A DNA stretch of 64,000 nucleotides from Streptomyces sp. NRRL WC-3605 (GCF_001509795.1 NZ_LLZN01000001.1:1-64000); one strand, 5' to 3'; positions 52,526 to 61,519 are shown, counted from the stretch's first letter. Notes: generated by a model from the letters alone, not told the origin. Translations and numbers: made by a program.

Positions 52526-53848
52526 ATGCGCGACATCAGCCGACGGGGAGTCATCGGACTCGGCGCGGGAGCGGCCGCGGCCCTCTCCCTCGCGGGATGC
52601 GGCGCGTCCACGTCGTCCGGCGGGTCGAAGGACACCCCGGGCTCCGGCGGTTCCGGCACCCCCCGGGACAAGGGGGACGACTCGAAGGCCGACCGCGACC
52701 GCCCGATAGGCGACGGCTCCACCTCCTACACCGGCAAGCAGCCCCACCAGCCGGACGCGCCGCGGCCGCTGGGGCCGGGTGAGGAGCCGCCCCAGTTCGT
52801 CGTCTTCTCCTGGGACGGGGCCGGCGAGGTCGGCAACGGCCTCTTCCCGCGCTTCCTGGACCTGGCCAAGGAGCACGAGGCGCACATGACGTTCTTCCTC
52901 TCGGGGCTGTACCTGCTCCCCGAGTCGAAGAAGCGGCTCTACGAACCGCCGAACAACCCGCGCGGCGCCTCCGACATCGGCTACCTCACCGACGACCACA
53001 TCAAGCAGACGCTGAAGAACGTCCGGCGCGCCTGGCTCGACGGGCACGAGATAGGCACCCACTTCAACGGGCACTTCTGCGGCGGCAGCGGCACCGTCGG
53101 CAACTGGACCCCGCAGCAGTGGCGCAGCGAGATCGACCAGGCCAAGTCCTTCGTCAAGGAGTGGCGCACCAACTCCGGCTGGACCGATCTGCCCTCGCTG
53201 CCGTTCGACTACGACAAGGAGCTGGTCGGCGGCCGTACGCCCTGTCTGCTCGGCCAGGACAACCTGCTGCCCACCGCCCGCGAGCTGGGCTGGCGGTACG
53301 ACGCCTCCTCGCCCGGAGGCCGTCAGGTGTGGCCGGTGAAGAGGAAGGGGCTCTGGGATCTGCCGCTTCAGCAGATACCTTTCCCCGGCCGCTCGTTCGA
53401 GGTCCTGTCGATGGACTACAACATGCTCGCCAACCAGTCGGTCAACTCGACGAACGCCCCGAGCTACAACCACCCGGCGTGGCGCAAGCAGGCGACGCAG
53501 GCGTACATCCAGGGATTCAAGCGGGCGTACGAGACAAACCGTGCACCCTTCTTCATAGGCAACCACTTCGAGCAGTGGAACGGCGGCATCTACATGGACG
53601 CCGTCGAGGAGGCGCTGAAGCACATGGCGCGGGAGAAGGAGAAGGGCGGCGACGTCCGGCTCGTCTCGTTCCGGCAGTTCGTGGACTGGCTGGACGTCCA
53701 AAAGCCGGACATTCTCGACAAGTTGCGCACGCTGGAGGTCGGCCAGAAGCCCGCCGGAGGCTGGAGCACCTTCACCAAGGGCGGTACCGCAGACGGGTCC
53801 GGCACCACGTCCGGCACCTCCTCCACGGGGTCCGCGAACGCTGCCTGA
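52526..53848 (+). CDS. Secreted polysaccharide-deacetylase-like lipoprotein
   Basis: This 440-residue protein has a twin-arginine-like signal (MRDISRRGVIGLGAGAAAAL) and lipobox LAGC at about residue 25. A Ser/Gly linker follows, then a catalytic-type domain (about 90-410) with FVVFSWDGAGE in the position of the deacetylase Asp motif, MTFFLSGLYLLP, and GHEIGTHFNGHF with metal-type histidines. It may trim cell wall glycans. ATG 52526 is the start. The gene sits between the hemL pair and resA. Confidence 0.78.
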   Translation: MRDISRRGVIGLGAGAAAALSLAGCGASTSSGGSKDTPGSGGSGTPRDKGDDSKADRDRPIGDGSTSYTGKQPHQPDAPRPLGPGEEPPQFVVFSWDGAGEVGNGLFPRFLDLAKEHEAHMTFFLSGLYLLPESKKRLYEPPNNPRGASDIGYLTDDHIKQTLKNVRRAWLDGHEIGTHFNGHFCGGSGTVGNWTPQQWRSEIDQAKSFVKEWRTNSGWTDLPSLPFDYDKELVGGRTPCLLGQDNLLPTARELGWRYDASSPGGRQVWPVKRKGLWDLPLQQIPFPGRSFEVLSMDYNMLANQSVNSTNAPSYNHPAWRKQATQAYIQGFKRAYETNRAPFFIGNHFEQWNGGIYMDAVEEALKHMAREKEKGGDVRLVSFRQFVDWLDVQKPDILDKLRTLEVGQKPAGGWSTFTKGGTADGSGTTSGTSSTGSANAA

Positions 53849-53914
53849 TATGCGGTTTTGCGCCCGAGAGGGGGGTGCGCAAGATCCCCCGTACGGGCAT
53901 GCGAAACTTTTCAC

Positions 53915-54520
53915 ATGAGTGCCGTCCGCCGCTCCCGCAGCCGTACCGCTTCGCTCGCCGTCACCAGCGCCGCCGCTGCCGCGCTGGCCCTGTCCGCGTG
54001 CAGTTCGGGCGGCACCTCGGGCGGTGGCGGGGACACCCACTTCGTCGCCGGCGGCAACGGCGTCGACACCGCCGAGCGGGGCGAGCGCGCCGCCGCCCCG
54101 GAGCTGTCCGGCGCCACCATCGACGGCAAGCAGCTCAGCACCGCCGACTACAAGGGCAAGGTCCTCGTGGTCAACGTCTGGGGGTCCTGGTGCCCGCCCT
54201 GCCGGGCCGAGGCGAAGAACTTCCAGACCGTCTACTCCGACCTCAAGGACCGGGGCGTCCAGTTCGTCGGCATCAACACCCGGGACACCAGCACCACCCC
54301 GGCGAAGGCCTTCGAGAAGGAGTTCGGGGTCACGTACCCGAGCCTGTACGACCCCACCGGGAAGCAGATGCTCCGCTTCGGCAAGGGCACGCTCAACCCC
54401 CAGGCCATCCCCTCCACGCTCGTCATCGACCGGGACGGCAAGATCGCCGCCCGGGCGCTGATGCCCCTCGGTGAGGACACCCTGCGGGACATGATCAAGC
54501 CCGTCCTCGCGGAGAAGTGA
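53915..54520 (+). CDS. resA: ResA-like thiol-disulfide lipoprotein
   Basis: This 201-residue membrane-anchored thioredoxin-like protein has signal and lipobox LSAC near residue 29, and the redox site VWGSWCPPCRAE near residue 95. It keeps apocytochrome c cysteines reduced for heme attachment. Together with CcdA, ResB and CcsB it forms the complete System II cytochrome c maturation set. ATG 53915 was chosen because a signal peptide follows directly. Confidence 0.9.
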   Translation: MSAVRRSRSRTASLAVTSAAAAALALSACSSGGTSGGGGDTHFVAGGNGVDTAERGERAAAPELSGATIDGKQLSTADYKGKVLVVNVWGSWCPPCRAEAKNFQTVYSDLKDRGVQFVGINTRDTSTTPAKAFEKEFGVTYPSLYDPTGKQMLRFGKGTLNPQAIPSTLVIDRDGKIAARALMPLGEDTLRDMIKPVLAEK

Positions 54521-54521
54521 C

Positions 54522-55295
54522 GTGAGCGCACTCACCACGCTCGCGGAGGGCGCGACGTACAACGGCACGGTCATGCACGGCGCCCTGCTGCTCGCGCTGC
54601 CGATCGCCGTCCTCGGCGGCCTCGTCTCCTTCTTCTCCCCGTGCGTCCTGCCGCTCGTCCCCGGCTACCTCTCGTACGTCACCGGAGTCAGCGGTACCGA
54701 CCTGGCCGAGACCCGGCGGTGGCGGATGGTCGCCGGCGCCTCCCTGTTCGTGCTCGGCTTCACCGTGGTGTTCGTCTCCGGTGGCGCCCTGTTCGGCTAT
54801 TGGGGCTCCACCCTTCAGGAGAACAAGGACCTCCTGACGAAGATCCTCGGCGTCCTGATGATCCTGATGGGCGTCTTCTTCATGGGCCTGATGCCCTGGC
54901 TGACCCAGCGGGAGTTCCGCTTCCACACCAGGCCCGCCACCGGCCTGGCCGGCGCCCCCCTGCTCGGTGCCATGTTCGGTATCGGCTGGACGCCTTGCAT
55001 CGGCCCGACCCTGTCCTCCGTGCAGACCCTCGCCATCAACGAGGCCAGTGCCGGACGGGGCGCCCTGCTGACCGTCGCCTACTGCCTCGGCCTGGGCATT
55101 CCCTTCGTCGTCACTGCCGTAGCCTTCCGCAAGGCGCTCGGCGCGTTCGCCTGGGTCAAGCAGCACTACGTCTGGGTCATGCGGATCGGCGGCACGATGA
55201 TGATCGTGACCGGTGTGCTGCTGCTGACCGGCGCCTGGGACCGCATCGTGCAGGAGATGCAGGTCTGGTCCAACGGCTTCACTGTGGGGATCTGA
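54522..55295 (+). CDS. ccdA: CcdA cytochrome c biogenesis thiol-disulfide transporter
   Basis: This 257-residue protein has six membrane helices. SFFSPCVLPLVPGYL and GIGWTPCIGPTLSS carry the two redox cysteines in PCV and PCI. It moves electrons from cytoplasmic thioredoxin to ResA. GTG 54522 starts one base after the resA stop, and resB starts three bases after its end. Confidence 0.93.
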   Translation: MSALTTLAEGATYNGTVMHGALLLALPIAVLGGLVSFFSPCVLPLVPGYLSYVTGVSGTDLAETRRWRMVAGASLFVLGFTVVFVSGGALFGYWGSTLQENKDLLTKILGVLMILMGVFFMGLMPWLTQREFRFHTRPATGLAGAPLLGAMFGIGWTPCIGPTLSSVQTLAINEASAGRGALLTVAYCLGLGIPFVVTAVAFRKALGAFAWVKQHYVWVMRIGGTMMIVTGVLLLTGAWDRIVQEMQVWSNGFTVGI

Positions 55296-55298
55296 TCG

Positions 55299-57035
55299 AT
55301 GAGCGACACGACCGACAAGGCCGCCCCGGCCGCCCCCGAGGGCCAGGACCAGGATCAGGACCTGGGCGCCGCCGGTTCCCAGCTCTCCACCGCCCCCGCC
55401 GAGGACGCCCCGAACCTGCCGTCGCTCGGCGTGATCGGCTGGGTCCGCTGGTTCTGGCGGCAGCTCACCTCGATGCGGGTGGCGCTGCTGCTGCTCCTGC
55501 TGCTGTCGCTGGGCGCGATCCCCGGCTCGCTCATCCCGCAGACCGGCATCGACGAGACGAAGGTCGCGGCCTTCCGGCAGGCGCACAAGACGCTCGCGCC
55601 CGTCTACGACAAGCTCGGCCTTTTCCACGTCTACGGCTCGGTGTGGTTCTCGGCGATCTACATCCTGCTGTTCGTCTCCCTCATCGGCTGCATCGTGCCG
55701 CGCACCTGGCAGTTCGTCGGGCAGCTGCGCGGCCGGCCGCCGGGCGCGCCCAAGCGGCTCACGCGGCTGCCCGCCTACACCACCTGGCGCACCGAGGCCA
55801 AGCCCGAGCAGGTCCGCGAGGCCGCGCTCGCCCTGCTGAAGAAGCGCCGGTTCCGCGCCCACCTCGCCGGTGACGCCGTCGCCGCCGAGAAGGGCTATCT
55901 GCGCGAGGTCGGCAACCTCGCCTTCCACATCGCGCTCATCGTGATGCTGGTCGCGTTCGCCTGGGGCCAGCTGTTCAAGTCCGAGGGCAACAAGCTGATC
56001 GTCGAGGGCGACGGCTTCTCCAACACGCTCACCCAGTACGACGACTTCAAGTCCGGCAACCTCTTCGGCCAGGACGACCTGGACCCGTTCAGCTTCACCC
56101 TGAAGGAGTTCAAGGGCACCTACGAGGCGACCGGCCCCAACCGCGGCACCCCCCGCACCTACGAGGCCGACCTCGTCTACAGCGAGGGCGCCGACGGCAA
56201 GGAGAGGAAGACCACCGTCAAGGTCAACGAGCCGTTGGAGATCGGCGGCTCCAAGGTCCACCTCGTCAGTCACGGCTACGCCCCCGTCATCACCGTGCGC
56301 GACGGCAAGGGCAACGAGGTCTTCCACGACGCCGTGCCCCTCCTTCCGCTCGACGGCAACGTCACCTCCACGGGCGCGATCAAGGTCATGGACGGCTACC
56401 GCGACGCCAAGGGCGCGTGGGACCAGCTCGGCTTCCAGGCCTTCCTCCTGCCCACCTACGTCCCGGGCAACGAGCTCGCCTCCCAGTTCCCCGCACTGCT
56501 CAGCCCGATCATGAACGTCGAGGCCTACCACGGTGATCTCGGCGTCAATTCCGGCCTCCCGCAGAGCGTGTACCAGCTGAACAAGAAGAACCTGACGGGC
56601 TTCAAGGACGGCAAGGGCGCGCAGCTCAGGAAGAACCTGCGGCCCGGCGACACCCTGACCCTCCCGAACGGCGCCGGCTCGATCACCTTCGAGAAGGAGA
56701 TCAAGGAGTGGGCCGGCTTCCAGGTCGCCCGCCAGCCCGGCAGCGGCTGGGCGCTCGCCGGCGCCCTCGCGGCGATCTTCGGTCTCGCCGCCTCCCTGTT
56801 CATCCAGCGCCGCCGGGTCTGGGTGCGGGCCACCACCGGTGACGACGGCCTCACCGTCGTCGAGATGGCCGGCCTCGGCCGCAGCGAGTCCGCGAAGGTG
56901 CCCGAGGAACTGGGCGACCTCGCCGGGATCCTCTACGACCGCGCCCCCGGGGCGGCCGCCCCCGAGGACACCGACGACGACCCCTCCGATACCCCCGACC
57001 CCCAAGCCGTACCTGCCGAAGGGGCTGAGAAGTGA
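55299..57035 (+). CDS. resB: ResB/Ccs1 cytochrome c synthetase subunit
   Basis: This 578-residue ResB-family protein has three N-terminal helices, a large extracytoplasmic domain (about residues 210-480) and a fourth helix near 490 (GWALAGALAAIFGLAASLFI). Together with CcsB it transports heme and attaches it to cytochrome c. ATG 55299 starts a polar leader rich in Ala/Pro/Asp. It overlaps ccsB by four bases as GTGA. Confidence 0.93.
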   Translation: MSDTTDKAAPAAPEGQDQDQDLGAAGSQLSTAPAEDAPNLPSLGVIGWVRWFWRQLTSMRVALLLLLLLSLGAIPGSLIPQTGIDETKVAAFRQAHKTLAPVYDKLGLFHVYGSVWFSAIYILLFVSLIGCIVPRTWQFVGQLRGRPPGAPKRLTRLPAYTTWRTEAKPEQVREAALALLKKRRFRAHLAGDAVAAEKGYLREVGNLAFHIALIVMLVAFAWGQLFKSEGNKLIVEGDGFSNTLTQYDDFKSGNLFGQDDLDPFSFTLKEFKGTYEATGPNRGTPRTYEADLVYSEGADGKERKTTVKVNEPLEIGGSKVHLVSHGYAPVITVRDGKGNEVFHDAVPLLPLDGNVTSTGAIKVMDGYRDAKGAWDQLGFQAFLLPTYVPGNELASQFPALLSPIMNVEAYHGDLGVNSGLPQSVYQLNKKNLTGFKDGKGAQLRKNLRPGDTLTLPNGAGSITFEKEIKEWAGFQVARQPGSGWALAGALAAIFGLAASLFIQRRRVWVRATTGDDGLTVVEMAGLGRSESAKVPEELGDLAGILYDRAPGAAAPEDTDDDPSDTPDPQAVPAEGAEK

Positions 57036-58132
57036 CTCTCGCCGCCGCAACCGATCTGGCCGCCGCCACCAACGAGAACCTGGCCAGTATCAGCAACACG
57101 CTGATCTACTCGTCGATGGCCGTCTACACCCTGGCCTTCTTCGCGTACATCGCCGAGTGGCTCCTCGGCAGCCGCAGCAAGGTCGGCCGCACGGCCGCCG
57201 CGCTCACCCCGGCCAAGACAGCCAAGACCGCGGCACCCGCCGTCACCGTCACCAAGGGCGGCTCCACGGCCGTACTGGAGCGGCCGAAGGTCGTCGTACG
57301 GGCCGCCGCCGGGCAGCGCGACGTGCCGGACGGGCCCGGCGCGCACGGCGGCGACGAACAGGGCGACCTCTACGGGCGTATCGCCATCTCCCTCACCGTC
57401 CTCGCCTTCCTCGTCGAGTTCGGCGGGGTGCTCACGCGGGCCCTCTCGGTGCAGCGGGCGCCGTGGGGCAACATGTACGAGTTCAACATCACCTTCTCCA
57501 CGGTCGCCGTCGGCGTGTACCTCGGGCTGCTCGCGCTGAAGAAGAACGTGCGCTGGCTCGGGCTGTTCCTGATCACCACGGTCCTCCTCGACCTCGGTCT
57601 CGCCGTCACTGTCTTGTACACCGCCAGTGACCAGTTGGTTCCCGCTCTTCACTCGTACTGGCTGTACATCCACGTCTCCACGGCGATCTTCTGCGGCGCG
57701 GTGTTCTACGTCGGGGCGGTCTCCACGCTGCTGTACCTGTTCAAGGACAGCTACGAGACCAAGCTCGCGAACGGCGGCACGCCCGGCCGCTTCGCCAACT
57801 CCGTCCTGGACCGGCTGCCGTCCTCGGCGTCCCTCGACAAGTTCTCGTACCGCGTCAACGCCGCCGTCTTCCCGCTGTGGACGTTCACGATCATCGCGGG
57901 CGCCATCTGGGCGGGCGACGCGTGGGGCCGCTACTGGGGCTGGGACCCCAAGGAGACCTGGTCCTTCATCACCTGGGTCGCCTACGCCTGCTACCTGCAC
58001 GCCCGCGCCACGGCCGGCTGGAAGGGCCGCAAGGCCGCCTACCTGGCGCTGGTCGCCTTCGGCTGCTGGCTGTTCAACTACTACGGCGTCAACATCTTCG
58101 TCTCCGGCAAGCACTCCTACGCCGGCGTCTGA
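57032..58132 (+). CDS. ccsB: CcsB/ResC cytochrome c biogenesis protein
   Basis: This 366-residue heme-handling membrane protein is CcsA/CcmC-like. The WWD-type signature YWGWDPKETWSFITW lies near residue 305, with flanking histidines such as ALHSYWLYIHVST that ligate heme. About eight helices are seen, plus a polar insert near residues 50-110. GTG 57032 overlaps resB. It completes System II with resA, ccdA and resB. Confidence 0.94.
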   Translation: MTLAAATDLAAATNENLASISNTLIYSSMAVYTLAFFAYIAEWLLGSRSKVGRTAAALTPAKTAKTAAPAVTVTKGGSTAVLERPKVVVRAAAGQRDVPDGPGAHGGDEQGDLYGRIAISLTVLAFLVEFGGVLTRALSVQRAPWGNMYEFNITFSTVAVGVYLGLLALKKNVRWLGLFLITTVLLDLGLAVTVLYTASDQLVPALHSYWLYIHVSTAIFCGAVFYVGAVSTLLYLFKDSYETKLANGGTPGRFANSVLDRLPSSASLDKFSYRVNAAVFPLWTFTIIAGAIWAGDAWGRYWGWDPKETWSFITWVAYACYLHARATAGWKGRKAAYLALVAFGCWLFNYYGVNIFVSGKHSYAGV

Positions 58133-58196
58133 GCCGCCGCGCGGACCGGCGCCGCCCACGGGTGCGCGCCGGGTCCCGCGGGGTCAGGCTGGTGTC

Positions 58197-58595
58197 ATGA
58201 CCGGTTCGATAGAACAGGGCACCAGCCAGACTCACGGGAACACGCACATCCTGCACTTCCTGGTGCGGCTGCCCCGTCCGATGGCCGCCGTCTGGCCCTA
58301 CCTGGCCACCGAGGACGGCCTCGCGTCCTGGTGCACCCCGGTCGAGGCGCTCGAACCCCGGCTCGGCGGCACGGCCGATCTGGGCGAGCTGGGCAGCGGG
58401 CGGATCACCGCCTGGGACGTGGACCGGGTCGCCGAGTACACGGGGGACCGGGGCCGCGTCCGGTTCCACCTGGAACGGGACGGTGAGAACGGGGCCGCGC
58501 TGCGCTTCACCCACGAGTTCCAGGGCGAGGCCGAGACGGAACAGCGCTGGCGGTCCCGCTTCGAGCGGCTGATCGCGCACTTGGAGGGCGGCTGA
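58197..58595 (+). CDS. SRPBCC/AHSA1-like protein
   Basis: This 132-residue START-like domain protein has the pattern VRLPRPMAAVWPYLATEDGLASW, GELGSGRITAWDVDRV and a C-terminal helix (QRWRSRFERLIAHLEGG). Such proteins bind hydrophobic ligands or polyketides. ATG 58197 gives the domain plus a short polar leader. It follows ccsB but is not obviously tied to cytochrome maturation. Confidence 0.75.
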   Translation: MTGSIEQGTSQTHGNTHILHFLVRLPRPMAAVWPYLATEDGLASWCTPVEALEPRLGGTADLGELGSGRITAWDVDRVAEYTGDRGRVRFHLERDGENGAALRFTHEFQGEAETEQRWRSRFERLIAHLEGG

Positions 58596-58640
58596 CGGCG
58601 GCTGAGGGCGGCTGAGCCCGACCGCGGCGCGAACGGGGTC

Positions 58641-59090
58641 TCACTCCCCGATGTCCTCGTTCCACAGATCGGGACGGCGGGCGACGAAGTCACGCATCAG
58701 CCCGACGCACTCCGGATCGTCGAGGAGCACGATCTCCACGCCGTGCTCGGCCAGCCAGTCCTGCCCGCCCCGGAAGGTGACCGCCTCGCCGATCACCACC
58801 CGCGAGATGCCGAACTGCCGGACCAGCCCCGAGCAGTACCAGCACGGCGACAGCGTCGTCACCATGGTCGTGCCCCGGTAGGACCGCTGCCGCCCCGCCG
58901 CCCGGAACGCGGCCGTCTCCGCGTGCAGCGACGGGTCGCCGTCCTGCACGCGCCGGTTGTTGCCCCGCCCGAGCAGCGCCCCGTCGGCCCCGTACAGCGC
59001 GGCGCCGACGGGGATGCCGCCCTCGTCGAGCCCCGCCCGCGCCTCCGCGAGCGCGACCCCCAGCCACCGCCGCGCCTGTGCCTGATCCAT
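58641..59090 (-). CDS. Nucleoside/cytosine deaminase family protein
   Basis: This 149-residue zinc deaminase has the HAE motif in SLHAETAAFRAAG near residue 56 and the PCxxC site in LSPCWYCSGL near residue 84. It resembles fungal-type cytosine deaminases and related nucleoside deaminases. Substrate not certain. ATG 59090 is the start. Confidence 0.87.
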   Translation of the reverse strand: MDQAQARRWLGVALAEARAGLDEGGIPVGAALYGADGALLGRGNNRRVQDGDPSLHAETAAFRAAGRQRSYRGTTMVTTLSPCWYCSGLVRQFGISRVVIGEAVTFRGGQDWLAEHGVEIVLLDDPECVGLMRDFVARRPDLWNEDIGE

Positions 59091-59205
59091 GCCCTCACTG
59101 TCCTGTGCCCGGACGCCGACGGCAACGGCGCGAAAATCCCGAGCCCCGCGCCAGGCTCGCCGCTACGCTCGCCCGCACGCCCGTGCCCGGCGAGAGGAGC
59201 AGCCC

Positions 59206-59745
59206 GTGCGTCCCCTGCTCTACCTCGACGTCGACGGCCCGCTGAACCCGTACGCCGCCAAGCCCGAGCGGCGGCCGGACGGGTACACGACCCACCGGAT
59301 GAAGCCCGAGGGCTGGCCGGCGCGGCACCGCGACACCCCCGCACACCGGGTCAAGCCGCTGAGGGTGTGGCTGCACCCCGGCCACGGGAGCCGGCTGCGG
59401 GACCTGGCGGAGCGGTACGAGCTGGTGTGGGCGACGACCTGGGGCGCGGAGGCCAACACCTTCATCGCGCCCGTCCTCGGGCTGCCCGAGCTTCCCGTCG
59501 TGGAGTGGCCCGGCACGGACGGCGGGCGGGTGGACGGCACGTTCTGGAAGACCGGGCCGCTGGTCGCGCACGCGCGGGGCCGGCCGTTCGCGTGGGTCGA
59601 CGACGAACTCGGCCGGGCCGATCAGGACTTCGTCGCCGCGCGCCACGGCGCCCCCGCGCTGCTGCACCGCGTCGACGCCCGACTCGGGCTGCGGGAGCCG
59701 GACTTCGCCGCGCTGGCCGCCTTCGCGGCGGAGGCGCGGTGGTAA
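59206..59745 (+). CDS. HAD domain protein of the Swiss-army-knife RNA-repair type
   Basis: This 179-residue HAD-like protein begins LLYLDVDGPLNPYA, the nucleophile DxD motif. It has WATTWGAEANTFIAPVLGLPELP and the acidic motif WVDDELGRAD, the pattern of the HAD-SAK family often fused to RNA-repair modules. It may dephosphorylate nucleic acid ends. GTG 59206 has AGGAG six bases upstream. Confidence 0.75.
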   Translation: MRPLLYLDVDGPLNPYAAKPERRPDGYTTHRMKPEGWPARHRDTPAHRVKPLRVWLHPGHGSRLRDLAERYELVWATTWGAEANTFIAPVLGLPELPVVEWPGTDGGRVDGTFWKTGPLVAHARGRPFAWVDDELGRADQDFVAARHGAPALLHRVDARLGLREPDFAALAAFAAEARW

Positions 59746-59825
59746 TTCGGTGGCGGGCCGATCATCGGCCGTGTTGGGTTGTCGGGCCCGGACCGTCGCA
59801 CGGACGCCGGGGGTGAGGAGTGCTG

Positions 59826-60341
59826 GTGGGACGTCTGGGGCGGGCCTGGCGAGTGGCCGAACTGCGGCAGCGGGGCGGGGTGCTGGCGGCCTTCGTGGCC
59901 GCCTGCTGCGAGGACGACGGGCGGGCGCGTGCGGCGCGGGACCTGGGGGCGCGCCTGGCCGCGTACGGGCCGGCCGACCGGTGGAAGGCCGAGGAGGCCG
60001 TGGCGACGCTGGAGCGGTGGGCCGGCGACCTCGCCGATCACCCGTACCGTCCGGCCGCGCCCCGCCCCGACGAGGCCGACCGGCAGACGCGCGACCACTT
60101 CAAGGACATCCAGCACGAGCGACTGACGACCGCGGCCCGCGACTGGCGGTCGGGGACGAAGCTCTCCCTCGACGTCTACCTCAGCCAGCTGCGCCGGGTG
60201 CGCGGCCTCGACCCCTGCGTCCGGGAGGACGTGTACTACCTCTACGGCCGCGGCACGATGGCCCTGGACCTCGGCGACCGCGCGACCGCGGCACGCGAGA
60301 CGGCCCGTCTGCGGGCGCTGCGGGACGCGCACGCCTGCTAG
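59826..60341 (+). CDS. Conserved hypothetical helical protein
   Basis: This 171-residue protein, apparently soluble and mostly helical, has WRVAELRQRGGVLAAFVAAC near the N-terminus and a central acidic/basic region. No family is recognised with confidence. GTG 59826 is preferred because GAGGA lies six bases upstream; GTG 59820 is in frame. The end overlaps the stop of the convergent TetR gene by four bases. Confidence 0.55.
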   Translation: MGRLGRAWRVAELRQRGGVLAAFVAACCEDDGRARAARDLGARLAAYGPADRWKAEEAVATLERWAGDLADHPYRPAAPRPDEADRQTRDHFKDIQHERLTTAARDWRSGTKLSLDVYLSQLRRVRGLDPCVREDVYYLYGRGTMALDLGDRATAARETARLRALRDAHAC

Positions 60342-60946
60342 GGCGCGGTGCCCGGTCCGCGCACCGCGAGCCAGATCCGGTCCGGCAGGACGCGTGCCGC
60401 CTCGTCGAGGTCGACGTCGCCCATGTCGGACAGCCAGCGGCGTGCGGTCGCGACGACGGGGCCGAGGACCAGGCTCTCGAACAGCGGCCCCGGAAGGTCG
60501 GCGAGCTCGCCGGACGCGACGCGCGGCGCCACCCACTGGGCGAGCGGCGACAGCCTGGCCTCCTGCGCGTCCCTCAGCTCCCTGGCCCGGGCCATGCCGT
60601 GCCGGTTGGTGTCGGAGGCGTGCAGGAACAGGGCCGCGTCCCGGTGCTCCCGGATGAAGTCGAAGTACGCCTCCGTCAGCGCGCGGATGCCGCCGCGGGC
60701 GTCGTCGTCTCCCGTGAGGGCGGTGACCATCCGGCCCAGCAGCACGCCCAGCCAGCGGTCGGCGAGCGCGGTGAACAGGCCGTCGAGGCTGCCGAAGTGG
60801 TGGTACAGGCTGCCGAGGCTGACCCCGCTGCGCTCCCGTACGGCCTTGACGGTGAACCCCTGGAGGCCCTCGGCGACGTACGCCTCGAGCGCGGCGTCCA
60901 GAAGCCGCTCGGCGGTGATCTCACCGCGCTGCTGCTTGGGGCTCAT
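60338..60946 (-). CDS. TetR family transcriptional regulator
   Basis: This 202-residue repressor has an N-terminal TetR helix-turn-helix (about residues 8-55, FTVKAVRERSGVSLGSLYHHFGSLDGL) and a ligand-binding C-terminal half (about 70-202) of unknown specificity. ATG 60946 gives MSPKQQRGEIT; the longer form to 60994 has no conserved residues. A near-perfect inverted repeat 59 bases upstream is its likely operator. It diverges from the RHIM-like gene pair. Confidence 0.88.
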   Translation of the reverse strand: MSPKQQRGEITAERLLDAALEAYVAEGLQGFTVKAVRERSGVSLGSLYHHFGSLDGLFTALADRWLGVLLGRMVTALTGDDDARGGIRALTEAYFDFIREHRDAALFLHASDTNRHGMARARELRDAQEARLSPLAQWVAPRVASGELADLPGPLFESLVLGPVVATARRWLSDMGDVDLDEAARVLPDRIWLAVRGPGTAP

Positions 60947-61004
60947 GGACGGCTGTCCCTCGGGGTGCGTCGTGACGGGTGGCCGGATCCGCATCCTAGT
61001 CCAG

Positions 61005-61039
61005 AACGGATTTCTAGAGAAGTTTTCTAGAAATGGGTT
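61005..61039. promoter_or_regulatory. Inverted repeat, probable TetR operator
   Basis: ATTTCTAGA (61010-61018) and TCTAGAAAT (61026-61034) are exact reverse complements around a seven-base spacer. The dyad extends outward to AAC (61005-61007) and GTT (61037-61039). It lies between tetR (start 60946) and the divergent RHIM adaptor gene (start 61154), so one repressor could control both directions. Confidence 0.75.
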
Positions 61040-61076
61040 CCAATCCTGGTAGTCATGGGCTCACACTGTGTGCCTG

Positions 61077-61108
61077 CCACCGAGGCGCCCGGGGGGACGC
61101 CTCGGTGG
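61077..61108. other. Strong hairpin in the leader of the RHIM-like operon
   Basis: CCACCGAGGCG (61077-61087) pairs perfectly with CGCCTCGGTGG (61098-61108) around a ten-base loop. No T-run follows, so it may be a 5' leader structure rather than a terminator. It lies 45 bases before the adaptor start codon. Confidence 0.65.
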
Positions 61109-61153
61109 CGCGGTCGTCCCGCCGCCGGGCGGGAACAGCAAGGGAGCCGAGAG

Positions 61154-61519
61154 ATGACCGAAGTGGAACTGGTGGCCGCGGCACTGGCCGCGGGGGCGTC
61201 GGCGGGCCTCACGGACACCGCGCGCGGCGCCGTGACGGACCTGTACACCTCGCTCCGGGAGGCCGTACGGCGCTGCCTGGACCGGGGCGCGGTGCCCGGC
61301 GCGCGTGTCCTGGACGCGCCCGACGCGGACACCGGGGCTTGGCAGTCGCGGCTGGTCGCCGTGCTGTCGGACTCCGGGCTTGAACGAGATCCGGCCGTCC
61401 TCGCCCTGGCCCGTGCCCTGCTCGACGAGACGAGGAAGCCGGGCCGGATCACCGTGAACGCCTCGAACGCGCGCGGCGTGCAGATCGGCGACAACAACCA
61501 GCAGCACAACGCGTTCTGA
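61154..61519 (+). CDS. Small adaptor with C-terminal RHIM-like amyloid motif
   Basis: This 121-residue cytoplasmic protein has a helical domain (about residues 1-95, VELVAAALAAGASAGLTDTA and QSRLVAVLSDSGLERDPAV). A short linker leads to the tail ARGVQIGDNNQQHNAF at residues 106-121. The VQIG core plus GDNNQ matches the RHIM-like bacterial amyloid signalling motif, known from NLR-linked systems in actinobacteria. Such motifs nucleate signalling amyloids that pass activation between proteins. ATG 61154 has AGGGAG seven bases upstream. The next gene, 14 bases on, carries the same type of motif at its N-terminus. Confidence 0.75.
   Translation: MTEVELVAAALAAGASAGLTDTARGAVTDLYTSLREAVRRCLDRGAVPGARVLDAPDADTGAWQSRLVAVLSDSGLERDPAVLALARALLDETRKPGRITVNASNARGVQIGDNNQQHNAF

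Noticed and set aside
53119..54474. Long plus-strand frame overlapping the deacetylase-like gene and resA
   Set aside because: It is out of frame with both, rich in Arg/Gly/Pro, and has no domain; the two real genes have signal peptides and motifs.
61035..61046. GGGTTCCAATCC resembles a tRNA T-arm
   Set aside because: No acceptor or anticodon arms can be built around it, and the sequence lies between an operator and a leader hairpin.
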